Shown one piece after another: positions 52,024 through 60,049 of a DNA stretch of 64,000 nucleotides (positions are counted from its first letter, which is position 1; every line of letters starts with the position of its first letter). Source of the DNA: JBHFEI01 sp041928815 (lineage in GTDB: Bacteria; Pseudomonadota; Alphaproteobacteria; Rhizobiales; Rhizobiaceae). The translations under genes and the position numbers were made by a program. Location: contig NZ_JBHFEI010000002.1 of NCBI RefSeq assembly GCF_041928815.1, positions 1 to 64,000 of the forward strand. Direction: 5' to 3'. The notes under the pieces are model-generated. The model worked only from the letters and a program-made list of their open reading frames with translations. It did not search any database and was not told where the DNA came from.

Positions 52024-53277
52024 TTAGTCCTTGGCGTCGTGCCGCGCGGGTGCCGGCGAGAGGCGGCCCCGGCGGATGCGGGAGTGGAGCGGGTTGAAGC
52101 CCAGGCGGTAGACGAGCTCCGCCGGGCTCTCGATGTCCCAGATCGCGAGGTCGGCCCATTTTCCGGCTTCGAGCGTGCCGGTCTCGGCGGCAAGGCCGAG
52201 CGCCCTGGCCGCCTCGCGGGTGACCCCGGCAAGGCATTCGGCGACCGTCATGGAGAAGAGCGTCGCGCCCATGTTCATGGTGAGCAGCAGGGAGGTCAGC
52301 GGCGACGTGCCGGGATTGCAGTCGGTCGCGAGCGCCATCGCCACGCCCGCCTTGCGGAAGAGATCGACCGGCGGCTTCTTCGTCTCGCGGATGACGTAAT
52401 AGGCGCCGGGCAGGATGACGGCGACGGTGCCGGCACGCGCCATGGCGTCGGCGCCGGCTGCGTCGGTGTATTCGAGGTGGTCGGCGGAAAGGGCGCCATA
52501 GGCGGCGGCGAGCGCCGCGCCGCCGAGATTCGACAGCTGGTCGGCATGGAGCTTGACCGGCAGGCCGAGCGCCTTGGCCGCCTCGAAGACACGGGCGATC
52601 TCGGCGGGCGAGAAGGCGATCCCCTCGCAGAAGCCGTCGACGGCATCGGCAAGCCCGGCGCTGGCGATCGCCGGCAGCATCTCGGAAATGACCCTGTCGA
52701 TATAGGCGGTCTTGTCGCCGTTCATCTCCGGCGGCAGCGCGTGGGCGCCGAGGAAGCTCGTGACGATGCCGATATCTCGACGCTCCGCCAGCTTGCGGGC
52801 GGCGGAGAGGGATTTTCTTTCGTTGTCGAGGTCGAGGCCGTAGCCGGACTTGATCTCCACCGTGGTGACGCCCTCGGCGATCAGCGCGTCGAGGCGCGGC
52901 AGGGTCTCGGCGACGAGCTGGGCCTCGCTTGCGGCGCGCAGCGAGCGGACGGAGGAGACGATGCCGCCGCCGGCGCGCGCGACCTCCTCGTAGGTGGCGC
53001 CGTTCAGCCGCATCTCGAACTCGCCGGCGCGGTTGCCGGCATGGACGAGATGGGTGTGGCAGTCGATCAGGCCAGGCGTGATCCAGCGGCCCTCGCAGTC
53101 GATGCTCTCCGCGACGGGAGCGTTGGCGTTAAACGCGTCTTCGGGGCCGGCATGGACGATCCGGCCGTCGCGCACGGCGACGAGGCCCTTGTCAACGAGG
53201 CCCATACCTCCGGCCGCACCCGCGAAGGTGGCGAGCCGCGCGTTGCGCCAGAGGGTCAGCTCCGCCCGTTCCTCCAT
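52024..53277 (-). CDS. hutI: Imidazolonepropionase
   Basis: A 417-residue amidohydrolase. Metal ligands H74 and H76 are in LIDCHTHLVHAGNR; TTVEIKSGYGLDLDNERKSL, KLHADQLSNLGGA and ALATDCNPGTSPL complete the active site. It opens imidazolonepropionate to N-formiminoglutamate. It is the first gene of the minus-strand hut operon, with GGAGG eight bases before its ATG and a palindromic operator 46 bases upstream. Confidence 0.96.
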   Translation of the reverse strand: MEERAELTLWRNARLATFAGAAGGMGLVDKGLVAVRDGRIVHAGPEDAFNANAPVAESIDCEGRWITPGLIDCHTHLVHAGNRAGEFEMRLNGATYEEVARAGGGIVSSVRSLRAASEAQLVAETLPRLDALIAEGVTTVEIKSGYGLDLDNERKSLSAARKLAERRDIGIVTSFLGAHALPPEMNGDKTAYIDRVISEMLPAIASAGLADAVDGFCEGIAFSPAEIARVFEAAKALGLPVKLHADQLSNLGGAALAAAYGALSADHLEYTDAAGADAMARAGTVAVILPGAYYVIRETKKPPVDLFRKAGVAMALATDCNPGTSPLTSLLLTMNMGATLFSMTVAECLAGVTREAARALGLAAETGTLEAGKWADLAIWDIESPAELVYRLGFNPLHSRIRRGRLSPAPARHDAKD

Positions 53278-53322
53278 GTTTTCGCCCTCCACCGCGTTTT
53301 GCCTCTTCCGGGATGGCCAATA

Positions 53323-53334
53323 ATGTATATACAT
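53323..53334. promoter_or_regulatory. HutC-type operator between hutI and hutF
   Basis: ATGTATATACAT is a perfect 12-bp palindrome in the 120-base divergent space between hutI and hutF. Its core GTATATAC fits the GT-MTAK-AC core reported for HutC-subfamily GntR regulators. HutC normally represses hut genes and is released by urocanate. No hutC gene is in the window, so the repressor must be encoded elsewhere. Confidence 0.65.
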
Positions 53335-53397
53335 AATGACGTCGCCTGCAAGCGGGTTTTTCCTGTCCCGCCTCGGCCCGGGGGAGGGAGACCGCCA

Positions 53398-54744
53398 ATG
53401 ACCACGATCTTTGCCGACGAAGCCTTGCTTTCCGATGGCTGGGCGCGCGACGTGCGGCTGACGCTCGCGGACGGCCGGATCGATGCGATCGAGACCGCCG
53501 CCCGCCCCCGCGCCGGCGACACGCGGCAAGCCGCGCTCGTGCCGGGCACGGCCAATCTCCACAGTCACGCCTTCCAGCGCGGCATGGCGGGTCTTGCCGA
53601 AAGGCGCGGCCCGGGGGAGGACAGTTTCTGGAGCTGGCGCACGGTGATGTATCGTTTCGCGCTCGCCATGACGCCCGAGGACGTCGAGGCGGTGGCGGCG
53701 CAGCTCTATGTCGAAATGCTGGAGGCGGGCTTCACCCGCGTCGGCGAATTCCATTACCTGCACCACGACCGCGACGGCACGCCCTATGCCGACATCGCGG
53801 AACTCGCGGCCCGCATCGCAGAGGCGGCTTCCGCGACCGGCATCGGCCTGACGCTGCTGCCGGTGCTCTATGCCCGCTCCGGCTTCGGCGGGACGGCGCC
53901 GGCGGACGGCCAGCGCCGCTTCGTCAACACGCCCGACAACTATGCCGCGCTCGTGTCGCGCTGCCGCGAGATCGTGGCGCCGCTGCCGGGCGGTCTTGTC
54001 GGCGTGGCGCCGCACAGCCTGCGCGCGGTGACGCCTCAGGAACTTGCCGTTGCCGTCGATCTCGCCGGTAACGGACCGATCCACATCCACATCGCCGAGC
54101 AGGTCAGGGAGGTCGAGGATTGCATCGCCTGGTCGGGCGCCCGCCCGGTCGAATGGCTGCTCGCCCACCAGCCGGTCGACGGCCGCTGGTGCCTGATCCA
54201 TGCCACCCACATGACCGGGGCCGAGACCGATGCCATGGCGCGACGCGGCGCCGTTGCCGGCCTCTGCCCGGTCACCGAGGCCAATCTCGGCGACGGCACC
54301 TTTCCGGCAGCACGTTTCACCGCGGCCGGCGGCCGCCTCGGTGTCGGCTCCGATTCGAATGTGCTGATCGGTCTTGCGGACGAACTGCGCCAGCTCGAAT
54401 ATTCGCAGCGCCTCGCCCACCGCGCCCGCAATGTCCTTGCCCGGCCGGAAGCCTCGACGGGCCGCGCCCTTTTCGACGCGGCGGCAGCCGGGGGTGCTGC
54501 GGCGCTTGGCGTGGAAACCGGTCTTGCGGTCGGCCGTCCGGCGGATCTCGTCGGGCTTGCGCCGCGCGATGGCCTGCCGTTTCGCGGCGACGGCCTGCTC
54601 GATGCGTGGATCTTCGCCGGGGGCGCCGCGGTCGATGCCGTCTGGGTCGCTGGTCGCAGGCAGGTGTCCGGCGGTCGCCACGTCGCGCGGGACGCCGTCT
54701 CGGCGCGTTTCGCCAAGGTCATGCGCGGCCTGCTGTCAGCCTGA
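53398..54744 (+). CDS. hutF: Formimidoylglutamate deiminase
   Basis: A 448-residue amidohydrolase of the HutF group. Metal ligands H55 and H57 occur in ANLHSHAFQRGMAGL; FTRVGEFHYLHHDRDGTPYA, HIHIAEQVREVEDC, LIHATHMT and GVGSDSNVL follow. It converts N-formiminoglutamate to N-formylglutamate and ammonia, the substrate for HutG. It is divergent from hutI across the putative HutC operator, with GGGAGGGAG upstream of its ATG. Confidence 0.96.
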   Translation: MTTIFADEALLSDGWARDVRLTLADGRIDAIETAARPRAGDTRQAALVPGTANLHSHAFQRGMAGLAERRGPGEDSFWSWRTVMYRFALAMTPEDVEAVAAQLYVEMLEAGFTRVGEFHYLHHDRDGTPYADIAELAARIAEAASATGIGLTLLPVLYARSGFGGTAPADGQRRFVNTPDNYAALVSRCREIVAPLPGGLVGVAPHSLRAVTPQELAVAVDLAGNGPIHIHIAEQVREVEDCIAWSGARPVEWLLAHQPVDGRWCLIHATHMTGAETDAMARRGAVAGLCPVTEANLGDGTFPAARFTAAGGRLGVGSDSNVLIGLADELRQLEYSQRLAHRARNVLARPEASTGRALFDAAAAGGAAALGVETGLAVGRPADLVGLAPRDGLPFRGDGLLDAWIFAGGAAVDAVWVAGRRQVSGGRHVARDAVSARFAKVMRGLLSA

Positions 54745-55152
54745 GCCGCGTCCGTCCGGCTTGTTTCCGGTAGCCCGCCGGACGATCCGGCCGACGAGGC
54801 GCGCGAGCACCCCGGCGAGGAGCCAGACGATGACGGTGTTGACGCCGATCGCGACGGTGCCGAAGGCGAAGACCGGAAGGGCGTCCGGTCGCTCGATCAT
54901 ATGCGGCAGGAGGTAGGCCCAGGGCAGCGACAGGACGATGGCAGGCAGGTTGTCGAACAGGCCCGGCTGGAGGCCGAAGATACGGAAGTGATAGACGGGA
55001 ATGATCGCCAGCGTAAATATCCCGAGCGCGGCATAGGCGCCGGAGAGAAGGATCTGGAACGCCCTCGTGACGCGCGATGCCCCATGGGATGCGTCCGCTC
55101 GACGGGCCGATCCCCGAAGAAAGCGTGCGGACGGGTCGGGCGTTCGGTCCAT
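54736..55152 (-). CDS. Small membrane protein of unknown function
   Basis: A 138-residue protein with a charged N-terminus and three or four hydrophobic segments: LLSGAYAALGIFTLAIIPVY, LPAIVLSLPWAYLLPHM, and a C-terminal TVAIGVNTVIVWLLAGVLAR. I do not recognise the family. GAGGAG lies nine bases before the ATG at 55152. The last nine bases overlap the hutF 3' end on the opposite strand. Confidence 0.65.
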   Translation of the reverse strand: MDRTPDPSARFLRGSARRADASHGASRVTRAFQILLSGAYAALGIFTLAIIPVYHFRIFGLQPGLFDNLPAIVLSLPWAYLLPHMIERPDALPVFAFGTVAIGVNTVIVWLLAGVLARLVGRIVRRATGNKPDGRGSG

Positions 55153-55307
55153 CACGGGCTCCTCGTCTCGGGACGGGACCCTCGCACGCCATTCGGGCGT
55201 GCGCAACAGCCGGCACCGGCAACGCCCGAAGATGGCCCTGGCGCCTGAATGCGCTCACGACTTCGCGAACGCCCGGCCTCGCCGATCCTGGCCGATGAAG
55301 CCTTGCC

Positions 55308-55709
55308 TTACTGGAACAGCTTGAGCCGTGCCGGCGCCGGCACGGGTTCTCCGTTGCTGCGCCGCGCCACCGTGTAGAGGACCGCCTGTTTCAGCTCGTC
55401 CTCCGCCACCGGCTTGGCGATCACGCCGATCGCTCCCGGAACGCCGTCGCCGAGCTGTGCCGGATTGGCCGTCATGTAAAGAACGCTGACCCCATGCTGT
55501 TGCGCCAGAAGGCGGCCAATGTCCATGCCGGTCGGACCGTCGCGCAGGTTGAGGTCGACCAGGGCGATTTCCGCCAGGGGTGCCAGCGACAGGGCCGTTT
55601 CCCTGTCGGCCGCGATCCCGACCGGGCTCATGCCGAGGTCGGCCACGGCGTATTCGATTTCCGTCGCGACGAAGATCTCGTCCTCCACGACCAGAACCTT
55701 GAAACTCAT
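55308..55709 (-). CDS. Stand-alone receiver-domain response regulator
   Basis: A 133-residue receiver without output domain. It has acidic residues in VLVVEDEIFVA, phosphoacceptor D52 (IALVDLNLRDG), YMTANP and lysine in VIAKPVAEDEL. This type commonly partners HWE/HisKA_2 kinases in Rhizobiales; one such kinase gene lies at 60050, but the pairing is only inferred. The start at 55709 follows from MSFKVLVVEDE. Confidence 0.85.
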   Translation of the reverse strand: MSFKVLVVEDEIFVATEIEYAVADLGMSPVGIAADRETALSLAPLAEIALVDLNLRDGPTGMDIGRLLAQQHGVSVLYMTANPAQLGDGVPGAIGVIAKPVAEDELKQAVLYTVARRSNGEPVPAPARLKLFQ

Positions 55710-55962
55710 CTCGTCACTCTTCGATATCGTCCGTCTCTTGCGGAGGCCGGGAGTGCCTCTCTTCCGTCTCGGCATCCGTCTGTCGACACGAGATAGGGCC
55801 GGCTCCGCCGATGTCCATCGGCGCCCTGGCGCAGTCTGGACCATAACCGTCAAAATTCCGTCAAGCATGCTCTATTGCGTCGGCTTCTCCTGCGAGCAAG
55901 TCCGGTCGTTTGCGGGCAAATGCTCGCCGACCGGAAAAGTTCCGACGCCTGTCATGAAAACG

Positions 55963-57273
55963 TTACAGCCCGACGGCGTCCTTGAACGCATACCACCAGG
56001 ATCCGACGGTGGAATAGGGCGCGCGAAACCGCCGGCCGCCGGGAAAGGGAAACCAGCGGATCCTCTCGAAGCGCTCGAAGCGGGCCGGATCGCCGTCGAT
56101 GGCCTCGGCGAGGGTGCGTCCGAAGAGATGGGAGCCGGTCACACCGTGGCCGGAATAGCCATGGGCGAAGAAGGTGTTCGGACCGATGCGCCCCATCTGC
56201 GGCACGCGGGAGAAGGAAAGAGCGAAATTACCGCTCCAGGCAAACTCGATCTTCCGCCCCTTGAGCTGAGGGAAGACCTTTTCGAGATTGGGGCGAAGTT
56301 TCGCCACGACGTCGGCGGGATCGGTGCCGCCATAGACGGTGCCCCCGCCGAAGATCATCCGGTGGTCGGCGGAAAGCCTAAAATAGTCGAGGATGTAGCG
56401 CACGTCCTCGACGCACATGTCGCTCGGGATCAGCGACCGCGCGAGATCCGCGCCGAGCGGCTCGGTGGCGATCATCTGCGTCGAGACCGGCATGACGCGG
56501 CTTGAAAGCGCCGGCACCGCGTCGCCGAGATAGGCATTGCCGCAGAGGACGGCGACACGCGCGGTGACGCGGCCCTTCCCGGTGTGGATCACCGGGCGCG
56601 CCTGCTCGTGCTCGACGCGGGTCACCGGAGAGAGTTCGTAGATCGTGCCGCCGAGGCTTTCGAAGGCGCGGGCCTCGCCGAGCGTCAGGTTCAACGGGTG
56701 CATGTGGCCGCCGGAGGTGTCGAGCATGCCGCCGCGATAGGCATCGGAATTGACCAGCGCGCGCAATGCCGCCTTGTCCAGCATCCGGTGGTCGTCCATG
56801 CCGTAGCGGCGCCAGAGCGCCTGCTTTTCCTCCAGCTCCTTCATGTGCGCGTCGGTATAGGCGGCGTAGATGTTGCCGCGCTTCAGGTCGCAGTCGATTT
56901 TATAGGTGGCGACCAGCCGGTCGATGATCCGCGCGCCCTCCTGCAGCAGCCCGCCGACGAAGGCGGCGGTCTCCTCGCCGTACCAGCGGGCGATCTTGCC
57001 GAGGCCGGCATTGAGCCCGTTGACGATCTGCCCGCCATTGCGCCCCGAGGCCCCCCAGCCGACCTGCGCCCCCTCGACGATCGTCACCTGATAGCCGCGC
57101 TCGGCGAGGTGGATCGCCGTCGACAGGCCGGTGTACCCCGCACCGACGACGCAGACATCCGTGTCGACCTCGCCCTCGAGCGCGACGGGCGTGCGGTGGA
57201 TGTTGCGGCTCGCGGCATAGTAGCTCGGCGGATAGCGGCCGTCGCCGGCATAGGAAGAGGCGGGCTTTCCCAT
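55963..57273 (-). CDS. puuB: FAD-dependent oxidase, gamma-glutamylputrescine oxidase type
   Basis: A 436-residue DAO-family flavoprotein: VCVVGAGYTGLSTAIHLAER (FAD loop, 41-60), GWGASGRNGGQIVNGLNAG, DYFRLSADHRMIFGGGTVYG and WSGNFALSFSRVPQMGRIGP. This fits PuuB/OrdL oxidases, which deaminate gamma-glutamylated amines to the aldehyde. Its ATG shares one base with the stop of the glutamine-synthetase-like gene upstream, which supports a PuuA-PuuB pair. No puuC or puuD is in the window. Confidence 0.87.
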   Translation of the reverse strand: MGKPASSYAGDGRYPPSYYAASRNIHRTPVALEGEVDTDVCVVGAGYTGLSTAIHLAERGYQVTIVEGAQVGWGASGRNGGQIVNGLNAGLGKIARWYGEETAAFVGGLLQEGARIIDRLVATYKIDCDLKRGNIYAAYTDAHMKELEEKQALWRRYGMDDHRMLDKAALRALVNSDAYRGGMLDTSGGHMHPLNLTLGEARAFESLGGTIYELSPVTRVEHEQARPVIHTGKGRVTARVAVLCGNAYLGDAVPALSSRVMPVSTQMIATEPLGADLARSLIPSDMCVEDVRYILDYFRLSADHRMIFGGGTVYGGTDPADVVAKLRPNLEKVFPQLKGRKIEFAWSGNFALSFSRVPQMGRIGPNTFFAHGYSGHGVTGSHLFGRTLAEAIDGDPARFERFERIRWFPFPGGRRFRAPYSTVGSWWYAFKDAVGL

Positions 57274-58643
57274 CAGACGATCTCCAGATAGGCGCTGAAC
57301 TCGTAATCCGTGACCTGCTCGGCGAAACCGGCGATCTCCTGGCGCTTGCAGGCGATCAGCATCGAGCGCAGCACGGGATCGAAGATCTCGGCGGCGATGG
57401 CCCCGTTCTCGAAGGCATCGACGGCCTGTCCCCATTCGGCGGGGATCTTCGCCAGCCGCTCGGCCGAATAGGCGCGGCCGGCGACGGGGGCGGGCGGTTC
57501 CCAGCCGTTGCGGATGCCGACGAGGGCCGCGCCGAGGATCGCCGCCATCACGAGATAGGGATTGGCGTCGGCGCCGGCGACGCGGTGCTCGATGCGCCGC
57601 GCGGCCGGCTTGCCGCCCGGAATGCGGATCGCGGTGGTGCGGTTCTCGTAGCCCCAGGAGATCGCCGTCGGCGCATGGGTATCGGGCCTCAGCCGCCGGT
57701 AGGAATTGAAATGGGGGGCGAAGAGCAGGGTGGTCTCCGCCATGCCGCGCAGGAGCCCCGCCACGGCGTGGCGCAGCACCGGCGAGCCCTCGTCGGTGCC
57801 GTTGTCGAAGACGTTGTTGCCCTCGCCGTCGATCAGGCTGAAATGCATGTGCATACCGTTGCCCGAGCGCGTGCCGTAGGGCTTGGCCATGAAGGTGGCG
57901 GCCAGATTGTGCTTTCGCGCCACGCCCTTGACGATGCGCTTGAAGAAGACCGCGTCGTCGGCGGCCTTCAGCGCATCGTCGCTGTGGAGAAGGTTGATCT
58001 CGAACTGGCCGATGCCGTTCTCGGCGATCGCCGCGTCGGCCGGCACGTCCTGCCGCGCGCATTCGCGATAGACGTCGGAGAAGAACTCGCCGAAATCGTC
58101 GAGCTCGTCGATCGAGAGGATCGCGTCGCTGTCGAGCCGCTTGCCGGTATAGGGCGAGATCGGCGGCACGGCGTCGTCGGGCTCGGGATCGATCAGGTAG
58201 AATTCCATCTCGGTGGCGACGACCGGGGTCAGGCCGATCTCGGAGAACTGCCTTACGATGGCGGCGAGCGCCTGGCGCGGATCGGCGAGGAAGGGCGTGC
58301 CGTCCTCGCGGAAGAGCCAGAGCGGCACCAGCGCGCTCGGCCGCGAGGTCCAGCTGACGGGAAGCGGCCCCCTTCCGGTGACGCCGCAGATGCCGTCCAT
58401 GTCACCGCTGGCAAAGACATGGTCGCTGCCGACGATGTCCTCGCCCCAGACATCGACGCCGACGATCGAGAGCGGCATGCGGATGCCGCCGCCAAGCACC
58501 TTGGACGCCTGCTCCACCGGCACGCGCTTGCCGCGCAGGATGCCGTTGAGGTCGCAGACGACCGCCTGGATGCTTTCGATCGGCCCGTTCGCCGCCAGCC
58601 ATTCGCTGAACCTGTGGCGGTCGTCGTCGCTGCCGGACGTCAT
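57273..58643 (-). CDS. puuA: Glutamine-synthetase-like gamma-glutamylpolyamine synthetase
   Basis: A 456-residue GlnA-superfamily ligase. ATP/metal residues lie in VVATEMEFYLIDPEPDD, AENGIGQFEINLLHSDDALK, NGMHMHFSLIDGEGNNVF and NRTTAIRIPGGKPAARRIEH. The length and N-terminus (VVCDLNGILRGKRVPVEQ) are those of PuuA and other gamma-glutamyl-amine synthetases, not of GlnA. It attaches glutamate to putrescine or another amine. AAGGGGAAG precedes the ATG. puuB overlaps its stop by one base. Confidence 0.87.
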   Translation of the reverse strand: MTSGSDDDRHRFSEWLAANGPIESIQAVVCDLNGILRGKRVPVEQASKVLGGGIRMPLSIVGVDVWGEDIVGSDHVFASGDMDGICGVTGRGPLPVSWTSRPSALVPLWLFREDGTPFLADPRQALAAIVRQFSEIGLTPVVATEMEFYLIDPEPDDAVPPISPYTGKRLDSDAILSIDELDDFGEFFSDVYRECARQDVPADAAIAENGIGQFEINLLHSDDALKAADDAVFFKRIVKGVARKHNLAATFMAKPYGTRSGNGMHMHFSLIDGEGNNVFDNGTDEGSPVLRHAVAGLLRGMAETTLLFAPHFNSYRRLRPDTHAPTAISWGYENRTTAIRIPGGKPAARRIEHRVAGADANPYLVMAAILGAALVGIRNGWEPPAPVAGRAYSAERLAKIPAEWGQAVDAFENGAIAAEIFDPVLRSMLIACKRQEIAGFAEQVTDYEFSAYLEIV

Positions 58644-58736
58644 CGTCTTCCCCTTTGCCGCATGCCTCCCTCCTTCCTAGCCGAGCCGCGGCGGATCGGG
58701 AACCGGTTTACGGCAAAAAGGCGGCAGGACCGGCCC

Positions 58737-59975
58737 TCAGGTCGTGCCGCGCGCCTCGATGATCGCCGCCGTCAGGCTTCCGGTCGCGGGGAAGAGCGGG
58801 ATCATGCAGGCCTGCAGCGCATGGTAGATGTCCGCCTTGCCGGCGAAGATCGTCCGGGCGGGCCGCATGTCCTCCGTCAGCTCCTCGTGCCAGCCGCCAT
58901 GGGTGCGGTCGAGGAAATGCGCCGCCACCGTGTCCCAGATGCGGCGGTAGGAAGCCTCGTGGAAGGCGGAGGGGCGGTGGTTGATCAGGAAGGCGGCCGC
59001 GCCGATGCCCTCGCAGGCCGGCCACCAGAGCTTCGCGCGCTTCGCCGGCCGGTCGTCCCAGTCGAGCGTGTAGAAGAAGCCGCCATGGACCTCGTCCCAG
59101 CCGAGCTCCATGGAGCGGGCGAAGAGCGCCTCCGCCGCCTCCGGCATCCAGTCGTGGCGCTTGCCGCCGAGCACCCAGAGCTGCAGCACGAGGCGCGACC
59201 ATTCCAGCCAGTGGCCGGGCGTGGTGCCGCTCGGGCGGAACATCTCGTTGCCGCGATAGGCCTTGTCGACCTGCCATTCCTCATCGAAATGCTCGGCCAC
59301 GCGAAAACCGTTCTCGCCGGCGCGCCGGCGGATGATCAGGTCGGCGATGCGCTCCGCCTTGTCGAGATAGGTGCCGTCGCCGGTCGCCTCGAAGGCGGCC
59401 ATCAGCGCCTCGGTCAGGTGCATGTTCGAGTTCTGGCCGCGATAGCCGGGGATCGGGTTCCATGCGCCGTCGAATTCCTCGGCGATCGCGCCGTGGCGCT
59501 CTTCCCAGAAGCGGGTCTCCAGCACCTCGGTGACGTCGGCGAGCATGCGGTCGGCGAGCGGATGGCCGACGCGCCTGGCGCTCGATGCGGCGAGCAGGAC
59601 GAAGGCATGGCCGTAGCCCTGCTTTGTCGCATCGGCCGGCCCGTCGTCGTCGACGGTCCAGGCATAGCCGCCGTTCAGGGCATCGCGGTGGTGGTGCCAG
59701 AGATAGGTCATGCCGTGATCGACCACGGCGTCGGAGCCCGGCCGGCCGATCAGGCTGCCGACCGCAAAGCAATGGACCATCCGCGCGGTGGAATGGATGC
59801 CGCGAACGGGATTGGCGGTGTCAACCGGGCGGCCTGCCGCATCGAGGTCGTGGAAGCCGCCTGCGGGATTGAAGGCCGCATACTGGAAGACGTCGAAAAG
59901 GTCCTCGGCCCGGTCCCAGAGCCAGCGGCGGTGATACGCCGCATTGAGCCAGCTTGCCGCAGTCGTGTCCGTCAT
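58737..59975 (-). CDS. AGE-family sugar epimerase/isomerase
   Basis: A 412-residue (alpha/alpha)6-barrel protein of the N-acylglucosamine 2-epimerase family. Catalytic-type His are in GQNSNMHLTEAL and EASYRRIWDTVAAHFLDRTH-GGWHEE; RMVHCFAVG is also typical. The pattern is nearer to YihS-like aldose-ketose isomerases (mannose or sulfoquinovose) than to renin-binding epimerases. The neighbours do not indicate the sugar. GGGAGG lies five to six bases before the ATG at 59975. Confidence 0.82.
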   Translation of the reverse strand: MTDTTAASWLNAAYHRRWLWDRAEDLFDVFQYAAFNPAGGFHDLDAAGRPVDTANPVRGIHSTARMVHCFAVGSLIGRPGSDAVVDHGMTYLWHHHRDALNGGYAWTVDDDGPADATKQGYGHAFVLLAASSARRVGHPLADRMLADVTEVLETRFWEERHGAIAEEFDGAWNPIPGYRGQNSNMHLTEALMAAFEATGDGTYLDKAERIADLIIRRRAGENGFRVAEHFDEEWQVDKAYRGNEMFRPSGTTPGHWLEWSRLVLQLWVLGGKRHDWMPEAAEALFARSMELGWDEVHGGFFYTLDWDDRPAKRAKLWWPACEGIGAAAFLINHRPSAFHEASYRRIWDTVAAHFLDRTHGGWHEELTEDMRPARTIFAGKADIYHALQACMIPLFPATGSLTAAIIEARGTT

Positions 59976-60049
59976 TCCTGCCTCCCATCGGGTTCCATCT
60001 GCCCCGGGCCGCTTTCGCACAGGCCGGCGCAGCCGTCAAACGGGAGGGA

